Below are positions 34,368 to 44,851 of a stretch of DNA of 64,000 nt, one piece after another (the first letter of the stretch is position 1; each line of letters begins with the position of its first letter). A program made the translations under genes and the position numbers. The stretch comes from Siphonodentalium dalli (lineage: Eukaryota > Mollusca > Scaphopoda > Gadilida > Siphonodentaliidae), in contig CP136066.1 in the NCBI GenBank assembly GCA_032622095.1, positions 191,014,816 through 191,078,815 of the forward strand. Direction: 5' to 3'. The notes under the pieces were generated by a model that made no database searches, was not told where the DNA came from, and saw only the letters and a program-made list of their open reading frames with translations.

Positions 34368-34861
34368 TCTCATATATATTTTGAAGACCTCTGTCTGTCT
34401 GTTTGTTTGTCATTTATACAAATCTACGATTCTCGACCGATCGGGACGAAACTTGGTACGTGTGTGTAGTTTGACCAGGCGGTGGACGTTGTCGTATTGG
34501 CGAGCCCGTGCGGCGCCCGCTTCGCGCATGCTCAGACGAGATCTCGGAAACGGGTGGAGCTATCGACTTGAAATTTGGTATGTGAATGTATCTTGACCCG
34601 GATACGAATTTTATCGGGTCGCCGAGCCCATGCGACGCCAGCTTCGCGCATGCGCAGACGAGATCTCGGAAACGGGTGGAGCTATCGACTTGAAATTTGG
34701 TATGTGAATGTATCTTGCCCCGGATACGAATTTTATCGGGTCGCCGAGCCCGTGCGACGCCAGCTTCGCGCATGCGCAGACCAGATCTCGGAAACGGGTA
34801 GAGCTATCGACTTGACATTTGGTTTTTTAATAGCCCGGACAACGTCGGGCTCATCGGCTAG
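34368..34861 (+). mobile_element. Helitron-type non-autonomous element, copy 2, abutting copy 1
   Basis: It starts TCTCATATATATTTTGAAG and ends with a hairpin (34832-34851), CATCGG and CTAG, followed by host T. These are canonical Helitron ends at an A/T target. Tandem units of exactly 122 bp are marked by GATCTCGGAAACGGGT at 34540, 34662 and 34784. The 5' ~170 bp match copy 1 closely (GACCGATCGGGACGAAACTT). Confidence 0.8.
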
Positions 34862-35429
34862 TAAATATATATAACAGCAACAAGGTGGTATCACGACGTT
34901 ATCAGTTTTATGGGTGGAGCAAACACCACTCATAATTAATTCACGAAATCACTCCAATACAAGTATAAATCAACCTTATTTAAATACCATGTCTCGTCAC
35001 TGATAAACTATGGTACTAGTAATACGATTGTCACGGATTAGTGGGACTACCATATTATTACTGTGGTTTTATCATAGCCTGCAGCATGTGCTTACCATTG
35101 TTTTCTTGTATAATTATATGGTTATTTCGCAACTCCACTACAGTGGAAACTTTTGTTACAGTAACGATGGTTACCACGATAGTAATCTAGTTTTGTTGTA
35201 CCATGCTTGATTTGATCATATTTTTAGGTGAAACAATAGTTGCAGCTTAAAGCCATCCGATCTTACCACAGTTTTACTATAGATCCCGATTTCGTGTTTC
35301 GTGTTTCTGAAGTTATCTCTGACTTAAATTAGTTTCGCTCAATTTGACACACATGACGTAGGGGACAGTAGGCGTGCTCGTTTGGGGAAGAAATCCCGTC
35401 CAACTGGGTTTGTGAACACATAGTAGATA
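34862..35429. other. Intergenic, mostly unremarkable
   Basis: Around 34889-34930 there is short similarity (ATCACGACGTTATCAGTTTT) to the interior of the 2-kb element at 25387-25420. Otherwise nothing was recognised. Confidence 0.45.
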
Positions 35430-36751
35430 CACTCTAAGAAAAAAATTGGTTCAACGGAGAACCAAGTACCAACATAGAACCAAGCAGTTTGGTTCCATTA
35501 TTATTTGGTTAAAATCCTGAGATTTCTATGACTTCAAAGAACTATAACTGAATTCAAGGTGTGTGTGGAAACACGACCTAGCTTAAATGTCCTAGTCTAA
35601 AATTTAAGGGTCGATCTACGCGTTTGGAGTTGAGATGATTTACGGAATACTAAATGCCTGGATTGTTTTCCATTCATATTTGGACTATAATCACTGGATT
35701 GCTGGCTAGGGGGGGGGGGGGGGGGGCAATAAATGAACTATATTGCTCATGGAAAAACGAGAAACGAAGTATGGAAAAATTAGTTAATAAATATAATTCG
35801 ACATTCCAGAACGTCTTCGTAGTCTAGTCGATGAACCAACATCGTGTGATATCAATTTTAAACACAACGTATTTACGAACTAATAGAACAATCCGGAACC
35901 ACGACACATTAACCGTACTTGTAATTGTAGCACATTTTCAGAGCACAACGTTTCCATAAGCAGGTCTGGCAATTCCCAAATATAGCTACAATAGCCATAT
36001 GTAGCTGCAATAGCTTCGTATGGCTATTGATGATGGGTGAATCTGATTGAAGAGAGATAAGCCAATCCAACAAAAATCATTTAAATATACAAGAACATGA
36101 TTTGATTATTCTCTTAGTACATTAATATTGTCTGCCATTTTAATGTATAATTAACAAAATATTCCAACATTGTTACTTTTTCCTGGCAGCTGTAAATATA
36201 AGTAGACTATATCATATATGGATGGATATGAGTCCCATATCACATAGCATAACCAATTTCTAAAATGGTGCACGCGATTAGCTATGCTTCTCGGATATTC
36301 CGTAAGCTGGTGCAACTGAATTGTCATAGGTGGTGGTTTCATAAGTTGTAACAACACCTTTAGTTGCAACAACTCGTGGTAATGCTTGTATGCAATACAA
36401 CTTGGTAAAATATTGATTTACGATAGTCAAATGTAGCTACAATAGCTACATATAGCTATAATTGGGAATTGCCAGACCTGATAAGCACTTTGTTTGGTTT
36501 CATGTGGATTTTGGCTCTTCGTGAAGAATAATATCGTGTATGCTTGGTTCTTCATTCGATTATGTTATTGTAGTTCTTTGCGAAGAACCAAATCATTGTA
36601 CGTTTGGTTCAATTAGTTCTTCGCAAAGAACAAAAACATGCGTGTTGTTTGCTTAGTATGGTTCTCAGTTTGGTTCTTAGTTTGGTTCTCCAAATAGGAC
36701 AAACCTGGGAACCAGTTTTGGTTCCCCGGTGAACAATATTTTCTCTGCACG
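35430..36751. mobile_element. 1.3-kb inverted-repeat element with TTGGTTC motifs
   Basis: The left end CACTCTAAGAAAAAAATTGG, continuing TTCAACGGAGAACC, pairs with the right end GGTTCCCCGGTGAACAATAT, continuing TTTCTCTGCACG. Repeated AGAACCAA / TTGGTTCT motifs fill both sub-terminal regions (35457-35510 and 36570-36735). It contains a poly-G run (35710-35727) and a nested element at 35961-36480. No transposase frame. Target duplication unclear. Confidence 0.65.
35961..36480. mobile_element. Nested hAT-like MITE, 520 bp
   Basis: CAGGTCTGGCAATTCCCAA at the left and its perfect reverse complement (TTGGGAATTGCCAGACCTG) at the right, followed inside by repeated TAGCTACAATAGC / TAGCTATA motifs. The CAG...CTG ends suit hAT. 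Flanks share ATAAG but do not form a clean 8-bp repeat. Confidence 0.7.
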
Positions 36752-36911
36752 TACACATGTATGTCCAGATTAATTACTCATTTGTACCTAGGTTACTGGG
36801 GTGACTAGAAAAACTGTTTTTACGAGAGAAAGAAAAAAAGTTTCTCGATTGTCAAAAATGAGGGTTATACTGTTGGAAGTCGTTTTTAAAACACCGTGTT
36901 CTGAGTGACAA

Positions 36912-37705
36912 AGCTACATTTTCTTTCTGGAGAATTCTTCCAACGAAAAACTAAAATGGTCCAAAATCACAACGGCCAACATAGATATGTGACCAGGCTC
37001 ATATCTGAGCGATTTATTTGCTTATTTGGGGTTTGTTGTGATTTCATCCGCTTGGCCATATAACGATATTGACAGTTTTCAGGAATCGGGAAAGACCGAG
37101 CAGAAGTTAATTGCGTTGTCACAAGGCATCCGTCACATTCATTGCCAGATTTTTAAATCGATCACCAATATAGCCAGCCTTTCCTTGGCGATCACGTTTG
37201 TAGCCAGCTTTTCATATCCACGAGAGCCTCAATGAACAATAATAGGTTAATCTCATTGTCTGAGTTGATGGATGAAAACAATTTTAATTTGATATTAGTG
37301 CATCTAGTAATCTTAAGTTTCCGATCAATATCGTTGGAATGCTAGAATTATATTTAGTCACGAACGCGATGACGTCATATTTCGTGCCATATGAAGCACA
37401 GAATTAGAAAAAGCTGGCTACGAATATGATCGCCGGTGAAAAGCTCGCTACATGTGTGATCGATTTAAAAAGCTGGCTACGAATGTGACAGGAGCCTTGT
37501 GACAATGAGCCCATCGTCGTTACATTTTCTTTCTGTAGAATTCTTCCAACGAACAGTTAAAATGGTCCAAAATCACAACGGCAAATATAGCTATGTTATC
37601 CATCTGCGCGATGTATTGGTTTATTGGGGTTTATTGACATTTCAGCCGCTTGCCACATAACGGTATTGACAGTTTTCAGGGATCGAGATAGACCAAGCAG
37701 AAGGT
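36912..37705. repeat. Direct duplication at 36912 and 37522, offset ~610 bp
   Basis: ACATTTTCTTTCTG followed by GAATTCTTCCAACGAA, then AATGGTCCAAAATCACAACG, continuing to GACAGTTTTCAGG, occurs twice. The first copy ends where the MITE at 37116 begins, so that MITE sits between the two copies. Confidence 0.75.
37116..37505. mobile_element. MITE with ~100-bp inverted ends carrying AGCCAGCTTTT repeats
   Basis: The left end TTGTCACAAGGCATCCGTCA and right end (inverted) TTGTCACAAGGCTCCTGTCA pair over about 100 bp. Each arm holds two GTAGCCAGCTTTT-type motifs separated by a GATCAC motif and an ATTTAAAAAG-type block. Total 390 bp with no ORF. Confidence 0.75.
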
Positions 37706-37744
37706 TAGTTGAACCTTGAACTCATTCCACTACACGTGGAAACC

Positions 37745-38100
37745 CAACATATCCTAGCACATAATCGACCTACAATGTGAAATAGGTTCATAATGTGATT
37801 ATTTGATTCTGAAACAAGAAGGAAATTGAATCATAACCGTTATTTCGTTTTATGGAGCGGGCCACTATGAAAACACATGTTAAAGAGCGTACACATAAAA
37901 AGTCGCAAGTTGGCTTATGTGTGTCATTGTCAGCACACAATCTGCTTAGAATCGCTTCATTGTGAGTGGATAATGTGACTAAACCGTTCTCATGTTCAGC
38001 ACATTATCGACTCAAAATGTGTCCATTCTAAGCAGATTATCTGCCTAAAATAAGTTCTATTATAAGCATATAATGTGCGGGTTTTCGGGAGAACAGGCTG
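37745..38100 (-). mobile_element. MITE, family A, copy 2 (inverted)
   Basis: Its right edge, read on the minus strand, is CAGCCTGTTCTCCCGAAAAC then CCGCACATTATATGC. Interior TAATGTGCT, GATTCTAAGC and CGTACGCTCTTTAA-type blocks match copies at 7982, 45500 and 62156. Confidence 0.7.
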
Positions 38101-38207
38101 GGAAACCACTGACTAGAAAGAAGACTTGGTAACTGTCAAACTTGCCGATTCGTTCACAAACATTTTTCAGTCTCGAATCCTCGAATATCCAACTCAACAG
38201 GGTTCGT

Positions 38208-39129
38208 TTATCTCCATTGAATTCACTCCACCAACAAAATTGTTTTATGGTTTATGCCGGCATGGCAAAGGGGATGTCAAGACATAGTAACTACAAACTG
38301 GGTGGATAGCACCACACCGACCCCACGGACTAGCAGGAAAATACTAGTATGAAGGATCGACTGGTAACCGAGAGTGACCCCTCGGCTATCTACAAGTCAA
38401 CACAGGATACAGGATAGTAAAATGGCCGATCATTCTGCCGTCATATATGTAAATTTTCACGTGATATATGTATAAAATAAATGTATGCATACCACGGCGG
38501 AAAAGGAACATAGCTGTAAGACTTATTAAAAATATGGGGATATGTTATGGTTCTGTTGCCCAATGTGTACAGGTATATATTTCCCCGTCCATCATGATAT
38601 GAAATTTGCGAGGCATGATACAGGAAATGATTTAGTCACGCTCTTCATTTAGCACCAGCCTATATGATATACCGTTAGCTGTGCAGATTATAAATTATAA
38701 TTTCTTATCTGATCCTTAAAAATATATCATTTTATAGTGTACATATAGGAGTTCCCGCAAATGAACGCATATGGTAGTGGGCTACTAACAGGGGTGATAA
38801 CAGTTAAGGATATTTAGTAGTCAAACAACAGGTACAGATAAATAGTTTATTGTTTAATATTATAATAGTGTAAGTACAGTAATTCTGATCTGTGAATGTC
38901 GCTAAGCATTTTGAGAGCGCACAGTGAAATGTTTCAGAGAAAGAATTACTACGACCAGGCCGAAATATGTCACAATTACAAAGTTGGGTATGCCAGACAA
39001 AAAAAGTGGACTGCAGTGATCGTCAGAAGCGCACATGGGTAATATAATGGACGAAATGAGTCCATTATTTATATGAGTTTATTTCTATTTATAGTTATCT
39101 CCATTGAATTCACTCCACCAACAAAATTG
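38208..39129. repeat. Perfect 35-bp direct repeat, copies 887 bp apart
   Basis: The segment TTATCTCCATTGAATTCACT and the 15 bases after it are identical at 38208-38242 and 39095-39129, with unrelated flanks on both sides. The ~850 bp between holds no recognisable gene or element termini. Confidence 0.75.
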
Positions 39130-39742
39130 AATGAAACAGTACGAAATCCGCTTTGTATCGGCATTATACGCCACGAACTGAGATATCCTTTTTCGGTGAT
39201 CAAATCTCTGGGTGCGTTCTATGGGTTTACTCGGAACGGTGCACGAACAACTTCCTATCAACGGTATCTATCGCAAACATCTGTGAGCGGTTGACTTATT
39301 AGCGATTCCCGGCTGTGCACTGACGTATTTTTCGATCGTTGCCAACGGCCGATGCTGTTGAATCGAACATTAAAGTTAGCAACTCTCGACCAATCAGGGT
39401 GTGTTTCAGAGACAAATATTCAACTTGAATTGCAATTTCAATTCGAAAGGCTAATGAATTTTCATAAATGGACTTGAACCATTAATAATGTTTACGTTCT
39501 TCTCGATGTTGTCATTGATTTGCGCAATAGTCTTAAGCTCGATAATTATATTCATTGACAATTGTGATCACCTCTGACCCCCCCTCTATCATATGGAAAA
39601 CATTACCCGCAACTAGAATATCGTTTAGCAATAACGCTTTTTAATTAGGGGTGGCTGTTTGCTACCCCCCCCCCCAATTATCAGAAGAAAGGGCACACAT
39701 CCATGCAATTTGGCTAACACCTAAGCAGTTTTCAACTTTTCG
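39130..39742. other. Intergenic, nothing recognised
   Basis: No credible coding frame. A poly-C run lies at 39664-39675. Confidence 0.35.
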
Positions 39743-39815
39743 CCTAATGTGGTATAAACGCTCTTTATTGTTACCATATCAGGAATCGACTAACACGGAA
39801 CGTTCTTTAATGTTC
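39743..39815 (+). repeat. Short dispersed repeat (AACGCTCTTTATTGTTACCA)
   Basis: AACGCTCTTTATTGTTACCA followed by TATCAGGAATCGACTAACAC and GGAACGTTCTTT. The same arrangement occurs at 23765 and 30204 and inverted at 61528-61575. AACGCTCTTT-type motifs at both ends make it look like a small unit with repeated ends. Confidence 0.6.
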
Positions 39816-39889
39816 TACTCCAAGGGGAAAATATTTAGTTAGTATTCTTATGAAATGAGAAATTCTAATTGGGTAAAGGTTTTCCGAGA

Positions 39890-39985
39890 CAGGCAGGCCG
39901 GATTCTTCATCTCCGGTGTAAACCTGTATTGCATAAACCACCGTCTGAGCATTCTTCATCCGCTGTTAAACCTAGTCTAGCCTAG
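39890..39985 (+). repeat. Terminus related to the CTCAGGTTTAAACC family
   Basis: GGCCGGATTCTTCATCTCCG and GTAAACC-type palindromic blocks resemble the termini at 43583, 45868 and 44851. No matching far end was located, so this is a solitary or decayed end. Confidence 0.45.
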
Positions 39986-40027
39986 TTTAAGCTGTAATAT
40001 TTACATAGCGTGTCTGTGTTTCACTAG

Positions 40028-42105
40028 CGGCTGAATTCTGGTCTCAGGTCTAGACCACCCTAATAATCACGGTGTTCCATGTCAGGACTTGGTCTCGCGA
40101 AACCACCTGGTCTCAAGCTGGGATCGGCGCATTGTTGTACAATCAATGACAATCTATGGACAAAAGCGTGCTGAGCGCTGCATCGAGATTGGTGTGTTGG
40201 TGTCTCCAACCCTGAGCATGCACGTGAAAGCGGCTTATATCCGTGTTGTATAGCGGTATCTGTATGCTGTCGCCGTTCGACGGGGATCATGGGGCAGGGG
40301 TGGTGCGGATTTCTCACCCCCTATGCTGATGTCACGACGTTGTCAGTTTTACGGGTGGAGGAAAGTCTACGCATAGACTAAATTCACCGACAAACACTCC
40401 GCTGTGTGTAGAATGTGTGTAGAAATACCGACACCGGAAAGGGACCGACAAACTTGCCCAGATACACGAATAAGATTATCCTCACTTAGAGTGGATCGCG
40501 AATCCGTGCTTGTCGGCATTCGAACCAGCTTCGTCAGCGCTAGATGGCAAATGGCGGGCATAATGCCCCGAGCATTATACCGACGGGACCACCGGCGCCC
40601 TTTACAATCAATGTATAGTGTAAAATAGTGTTTGTTCAGATCAAGAACCAACTATATATTGTTCAACTTTGCGTCAAAATATGACACATAAATTACATTC
40701 ATCCCTTTAAAACATTTCGAACCATTATTATAGGGGATATCAGGTGGGAATTTCCAACAACTGGAAACAGTGAGGTACTTGTTGAAAATTTTCAACAATT
40801 CATTGGGGTGAGGGGGGTGACATGTGCAATATAATTTCGCGGACTTGGGAATTTGCAATAAGTTGAAAATTTAGAAAAATTCTAAATAACTATCGCCGTG
40901 ATTGAAGTTATTGAAAATAATTTTCCAGAAAATGTAACAATGTCACAACGGGGGGGGGGGGGGGTGGGGGGTGGGTGAATCGGGAAATAAAATCGAGATG
41001 GGTGCGTTGTATCCCACTCCCGATAGCAGATATTTCCATTGCCATGTAAATTTTTTTCCAAATCCATGTTTAAAGATAAATTATTACAAATAAACCAATT
41101 TGAAATGTCAAGGCTTAAGAAACTGGACCAAATAAATCATTAATCAAGAGCAGGGGTCCCATGCTTTTAATTTAATTTAATTCAATTTAATTGGACATTT
41201 CCTTATTTTGAACCACAATTTTTCGTTCTGTCTTAATATAATTTTGAGAGTTGTTGCTGTTATATTGTATATCCAGTCCAGCAATAATTTATTCTAAAAT
41301 GATGAATCAGTACTATCAAAACTAGATCCGACCTCAATTAATTTCAGAAACACGGAACGAAAGACACCCGCATCCAATGCGAATTACGTTCCGATTGCAA
41401 AACTACTATCATTCCCTATTTATCCGTGTCAACCAAACCCATCGATAACATATTAGAAATAATAGCACGAAAATCTTACTTAATCCATCTAACGGTAATA
41501 TGCTTTCAAACACGGCAAGGATGTTATAAATAAAACTCCACTGTAAAGCCAGATTAAACGCACGCATGATTTACCATCAAATTACCAATCTGTATCGTTA
41601 CTGCGAAAACAGAAAAAGGTATTCTCGTCTCAGGTTCAAGTCTCGGTTTATACAAAAATCTCAGACCAGGGGGGTACTAGGTCTCAGTTGTAGACTATTA
41701 CCTATAACACACATAATTATCGATTATATTACATTTTGTCCAGTTCATATATAATTATAATCTTTCTTCAACACAGCATATCAATAAAACAAAATTCCTA
41801 TTTGGTTAACATAAAGATAAATGCTTCCAAAAAATACATATGTTTCTGTTACCAGAACTTGTACGTTACCACATGGTTCGAATTATGAACTGACCGACAA
41901 AGGATTGAATGACAATAAGAAGGCGAACCATGGTTTACGTAAACCTGAGTTTCAAAAAGACGAGAATGCGGACCAGTGCTGACCAATAATCCCAGCTTAC
42001 TCGCCTCGAAGCTGGGTAACACATGGCGATCACCGTGGTTTCGGCCTGGTCTAGACTATAGTTTACATGAAACCCTGGTTTAGACCAGGGACCAGAATTC
42101 GGCCG
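40028..42105. mobile_element. 2-kb terminal-inverted-repeat element, copy 2
   Basis: Same element as 25077-27115, in the same orientation, with end-to-end similarity. The 3-bp direct repeat here is TAG (40025-40027 and 42106-42108). Differences from copy 1 include an extra ~30 bp near 40741-40770 (GGGAATTTCCAACAACTGGA region), a shorter G-run and many substitutions. Non-coding. Confidence 0.85.
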
Positions 42106-42108
42106 TAG

Positions 42109-42871
42109 ATCTCCACGTGGCTCTTGGTATTGATTTGGCCCGGGCTACTCCGCGCCCATCGTTAGGCAACTACATGTACATGCATGTAGCAATAATTGAT
42201 GCAACGAAATATGGTAACATTAACTGACTAACATGTGATGTCCATAAATAGCGCCATGTGTTGATGAATTGCACGGATTATTCGGTGATTAGTATAGGGC
42301 AGTTATGGTTCAAGTTAAACAAAGGGTTATGTGGATTCACAAAAAAAGGATACCCCACCCAGTGGGAATAGGTAACTTCTAGATCAGGTATAAGGCATAT
42401 ACTGACCAATGATAAATCAGGGGTGTCACGTATTGTTTATGGGTGTTGCCAAAAGTCGGCGAAGGAGTTCAATCATGTCACGTCGATGTTGACACCAAAT
42501 TTCAAACACAACACAGAAGCCAAATTAAAATGGTGGATCAATAGTTGCAAATTGTTATTCAATTTCAAGCAGGTATTTTTATAAGGGCATTACGGTATCT
42601 GATGGCAGACGGCAATTATTAGGTACCCTCTGGCTCAGTTTTCAGTGCCACATATGTCATAAAAAAGAAGAAATTAAAGTCAAAACGTGGAAACATGATT
42701 GTGTGGAATCTAACATGCCACAACATTAAAGATGTCATATGGACGGTTGCGTGAGTACGTACGGACAACACGTGAGACGAACATTTATTGCAATTAATGA
42801 ACACGTCCCAGCCTGTTTTGTGACCCAACATTTCATAGTGAATGAAATAAATGAAGCTTATTCTGCTATCC
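42109..42871. other. Intergenic, nothing recognised
   Basis: Frames on both strands here overlap one another and show no family features. Confidence 0.35.
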
Positions 42872-43306
42872 TCAGAATTTTCGGTGCACTTGCTGTTTTC
42901 GCGTTTCTTTGTCGATTGATTTGACCTGTTGCATTGCGAATCTCGTCCCGTCAATTGCTCTCACAGTTCGGTCTTTGGTAGACTTGTCCTGCTTTAGGTA
43001 TTTCATGAAATGATCAGATCGAGCAACGGTTGTATTTCTGTTCCATACTTCTGGCTGGACCTTGAATTTCCTGTTATCGGACTCGACTTTGCAGTTAACG
43101 AAATGTATGAAACTTCTCAGTTTGTCGTATTCTCCCTTCACAATGTTGTAAATAGCGTCGACGAGTCCTGTTAGTGGTCTATATTTCCAACTAATTTCTT
43201 GCTTCCAATACATGGCTGAGGGACTCGGTTGATAGTCCATCCATTCAAATCGGTGCCGCATTGTTGGGACATGGTGAAGTTTTCCGTCATCATTGTTTTG
43301 AGTCAT
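42872..43306 (-). CDS. Orphan 144-residue ORF, function unknown
   Basis: An ATG-started frame on the minus strand, MTQNNDDGKLHHVPTMRHRF to KQQVHRKF. It is hydrophilic and rich in Lys, Arg and Asp, with Trp-containing segments (FEWMDYQPS, YWKQEISWKYRPL) and no signal peptide or membrane helix. I recognise no domain. It lies about 280 bp from the 43583 inverted-repeat end and could be part of a transposon's accessory ORF. Chance occurrence is also possible, although 144 codons is long for this AT-rich background. No TATA box or splice site is clear. Confidence 0.3.
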   Translation of the reverse strand: MTQNNDDGKLHHVPTMRHRFEWMDYQPSPSAMYWKQEISWKYRPLTGLVDAIYNIVKGEYDKLRSFIHFVNCKVESDNRKFKVQPEVWNRNTTVARSDHFMKYLKQDKSTKDRTVRAIDGTRFAMQQVKSIDKETRKQQVHRKF

Positions 43307-43582
43307 TCCAGTATATGTTTCCAGTATATTTGTCTTTGAAACGGGGCTCCAATATATTTATTGTTCGCATAACTCTCTCCATTCGATATTCAAAAATTGT
43401 CACACAATCCGAATTTAGCACAACAGTTTGACTGAAAATTTCTTCCAATACACACTCAACGGCTTCGTGGATTAGACGAAATCATGGCTTCTGACGAACA
43501 AAGTATTACGGAAACACATTTACTTCGATAATTTAGCTTCAATGTGGTTTTGTTATAGGCTAATTTGTAAAAACACTCAGGC

Positions 43583-43731
43583 CAGACTCGTCATCTCAGG
43601 TTTAAACCTGGTTTACGTAAACCTCTAGGTTTAAACCACCGTTTGATAGTTAAATCCGTGGTTTAAACCGGAGGCGGCAGGTCACAGTGACGCATTCATG
43701 ACATTGCGTCAGCGCCTGGTGACGGACATCG

Positions 43732-43765
<34 letters not shown>

Positions 43766-44851
43766 ATGGTACGTGCCAGTTCTGAGTTGGCCATTAGACG
43801 CCGGACGAAGCGAGAACCCCCGACGAACGATAGCGCCCGCGAAGACGCCGCGCTGCCGAGGACACACATCTGAAGCAGTACACAGGAAGGTCGAGAGACG
43901 ATCCGGGCTCGCAGTCCCCCCCCCCCCCGAAGAGAGGTCGCTCGCCCAGCCCGAGTCCTTCACGACCAGCCTGGCCCTCAGAACCAATACTTTTCCCGAA
44001 GTTACGGATCTGACTTGCCTAGCCTTACCTACATCGATATATCGCCAGAGGCTCCTCACCTTGGAGGCCTGCTGCGGATATGGGTACGGTGCTTTACGGG
44101 AACTCTTTGACGTACGTCGTCCCTATCTCCGACCAAGCCGATTCCAGGGAGTTGGCCCCTCGCAAAGAAAAGAGAACTCTTCCCGGGACTGCCGCCGACG
44201 TCTCCGAGTTTGTTTGCGTCGCCGCGCCTGGCCCAGAGGGCCAATCTCCACCGCAGGGTTCGGGAATATTAACCCGATTCCCTTTCGATCGTGGCGAGGG
44301 CCTTTTGCGTTTCACGAATAGACACGGCCTCGCTTCGGAACGGAGTTGTCCTATATCTTAGGGCGTTTGGTTCGTCCCACGGCGCCAATTCTGCTTACCA
44401 AAAGTGGCCCACTAGGCACTCGCATTCGAATGCCCGCCTCCAGGATTCGAGCGAGGCGGGCTTCTTACCCATCTAATGTTTGAGAATAGGTTTAGGACGT
44501 TTCGTCCCAAATGCCTCTAATCGTACGCTTTACCAGATAAAACTGCTTACATGTATGGGCGCCAGCTATCATGAGGGAAACTTCGGAGGAAACCAGCTAC
44601 GGACCGCAACAGTAGTATCGTCCATATATTAATCGTACTTGCGAAAATCAATAATTACGACAGCGAGCACATTTTGAATGGAAATTTACAAGCGAGAAGC
44701 ACTTACATCTCTGTAAAGTATGTGGTGTTAAGTTTTTGTTTTTTTCGATATTTTGATTGCGTTTTATAAACTTAAACCAGCAACTAAACTATATTATTCG
44801 GTGGTCCAGCTGAACCGCGGATAAACCTGAGATGACGAATCCGTCTTTTCT
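43583..44851. mobile_element. Inverted-repeat-bounded segment containing 28S rRNA sequence
   Basis: The left end GGCCAGACTCGTCATCTCAG, continuing GTTTAAACC, is matched by the inverted right end AGACGGATTCGTCATCTCAG, continuing GTTTATCC. The left side also has palindromic GGTTTACGTAAACC, as in the 2-kb element. About 930 of the 1269 bp between the ends is 28S rRNA sequence. No clear target duplication was found, so mobility is inferred from the paired ends only. Confidence 0.6.
43696..44622 (-). pseudogene. 28S rRNA pseudogene with internal deletions
   Basis: Minus-strand sequence follows the middle of large-subunit rRNA in order. Landmarks are GTAGCTGGTTTCCTCCGAAG (about 44605-44586), GCAGTTTTATCTGGTAAAGC, AGAAGCCCGCCTCG, GTGCCTAGTGGGCCACTTTT, ATCGAAAGGGAATCGGGTTA, GTACCCATATCCGCAGCAGG, CAAGGTGAGGAGCCTCTGG, GATCCGTAACTTCGGGAAAA, and GGGAATCCGACTGTCTAATT AAAACAAAGC near 43735. 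Compared with the usual order, at least three stretches are missing: before the GTAGCTGG block (joined at a shared GTAGC), after GAACCAAACGCC, and before GTACCCATATCC. It ends at GACGCAATGT, short of the site where R2 elements insert. Frames across it on either strand are spurious. It is a degenerate fragment, not part of an rDNA array. Confidence 0.9.

Noticed and set aside
33550-34800. Regularly spaced repeats considered as a CRISPR array
   Set aside because: Units are contiguous 122-bp tandem repeats with no unique spacers, in an animal genome context.
33396-34933. Frames of up to 140 codons with repeated protein motifs
   Set aside because: They are translations of the 122-bp Helitron-type tandem unit in several frames.
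43696-43740. R2 retrotransposon insertion at the 28S fragment's end
   Set aside because: The 28S sequence stops before the R2 target, and no R2 reverse transcriptase sequence adjoins it.
43748-44476. Long open frames on both strands (up to 182 codons)
   Set aside because: They lie across 28S rRNA sequence, whose GC content keeps frames open by chance.
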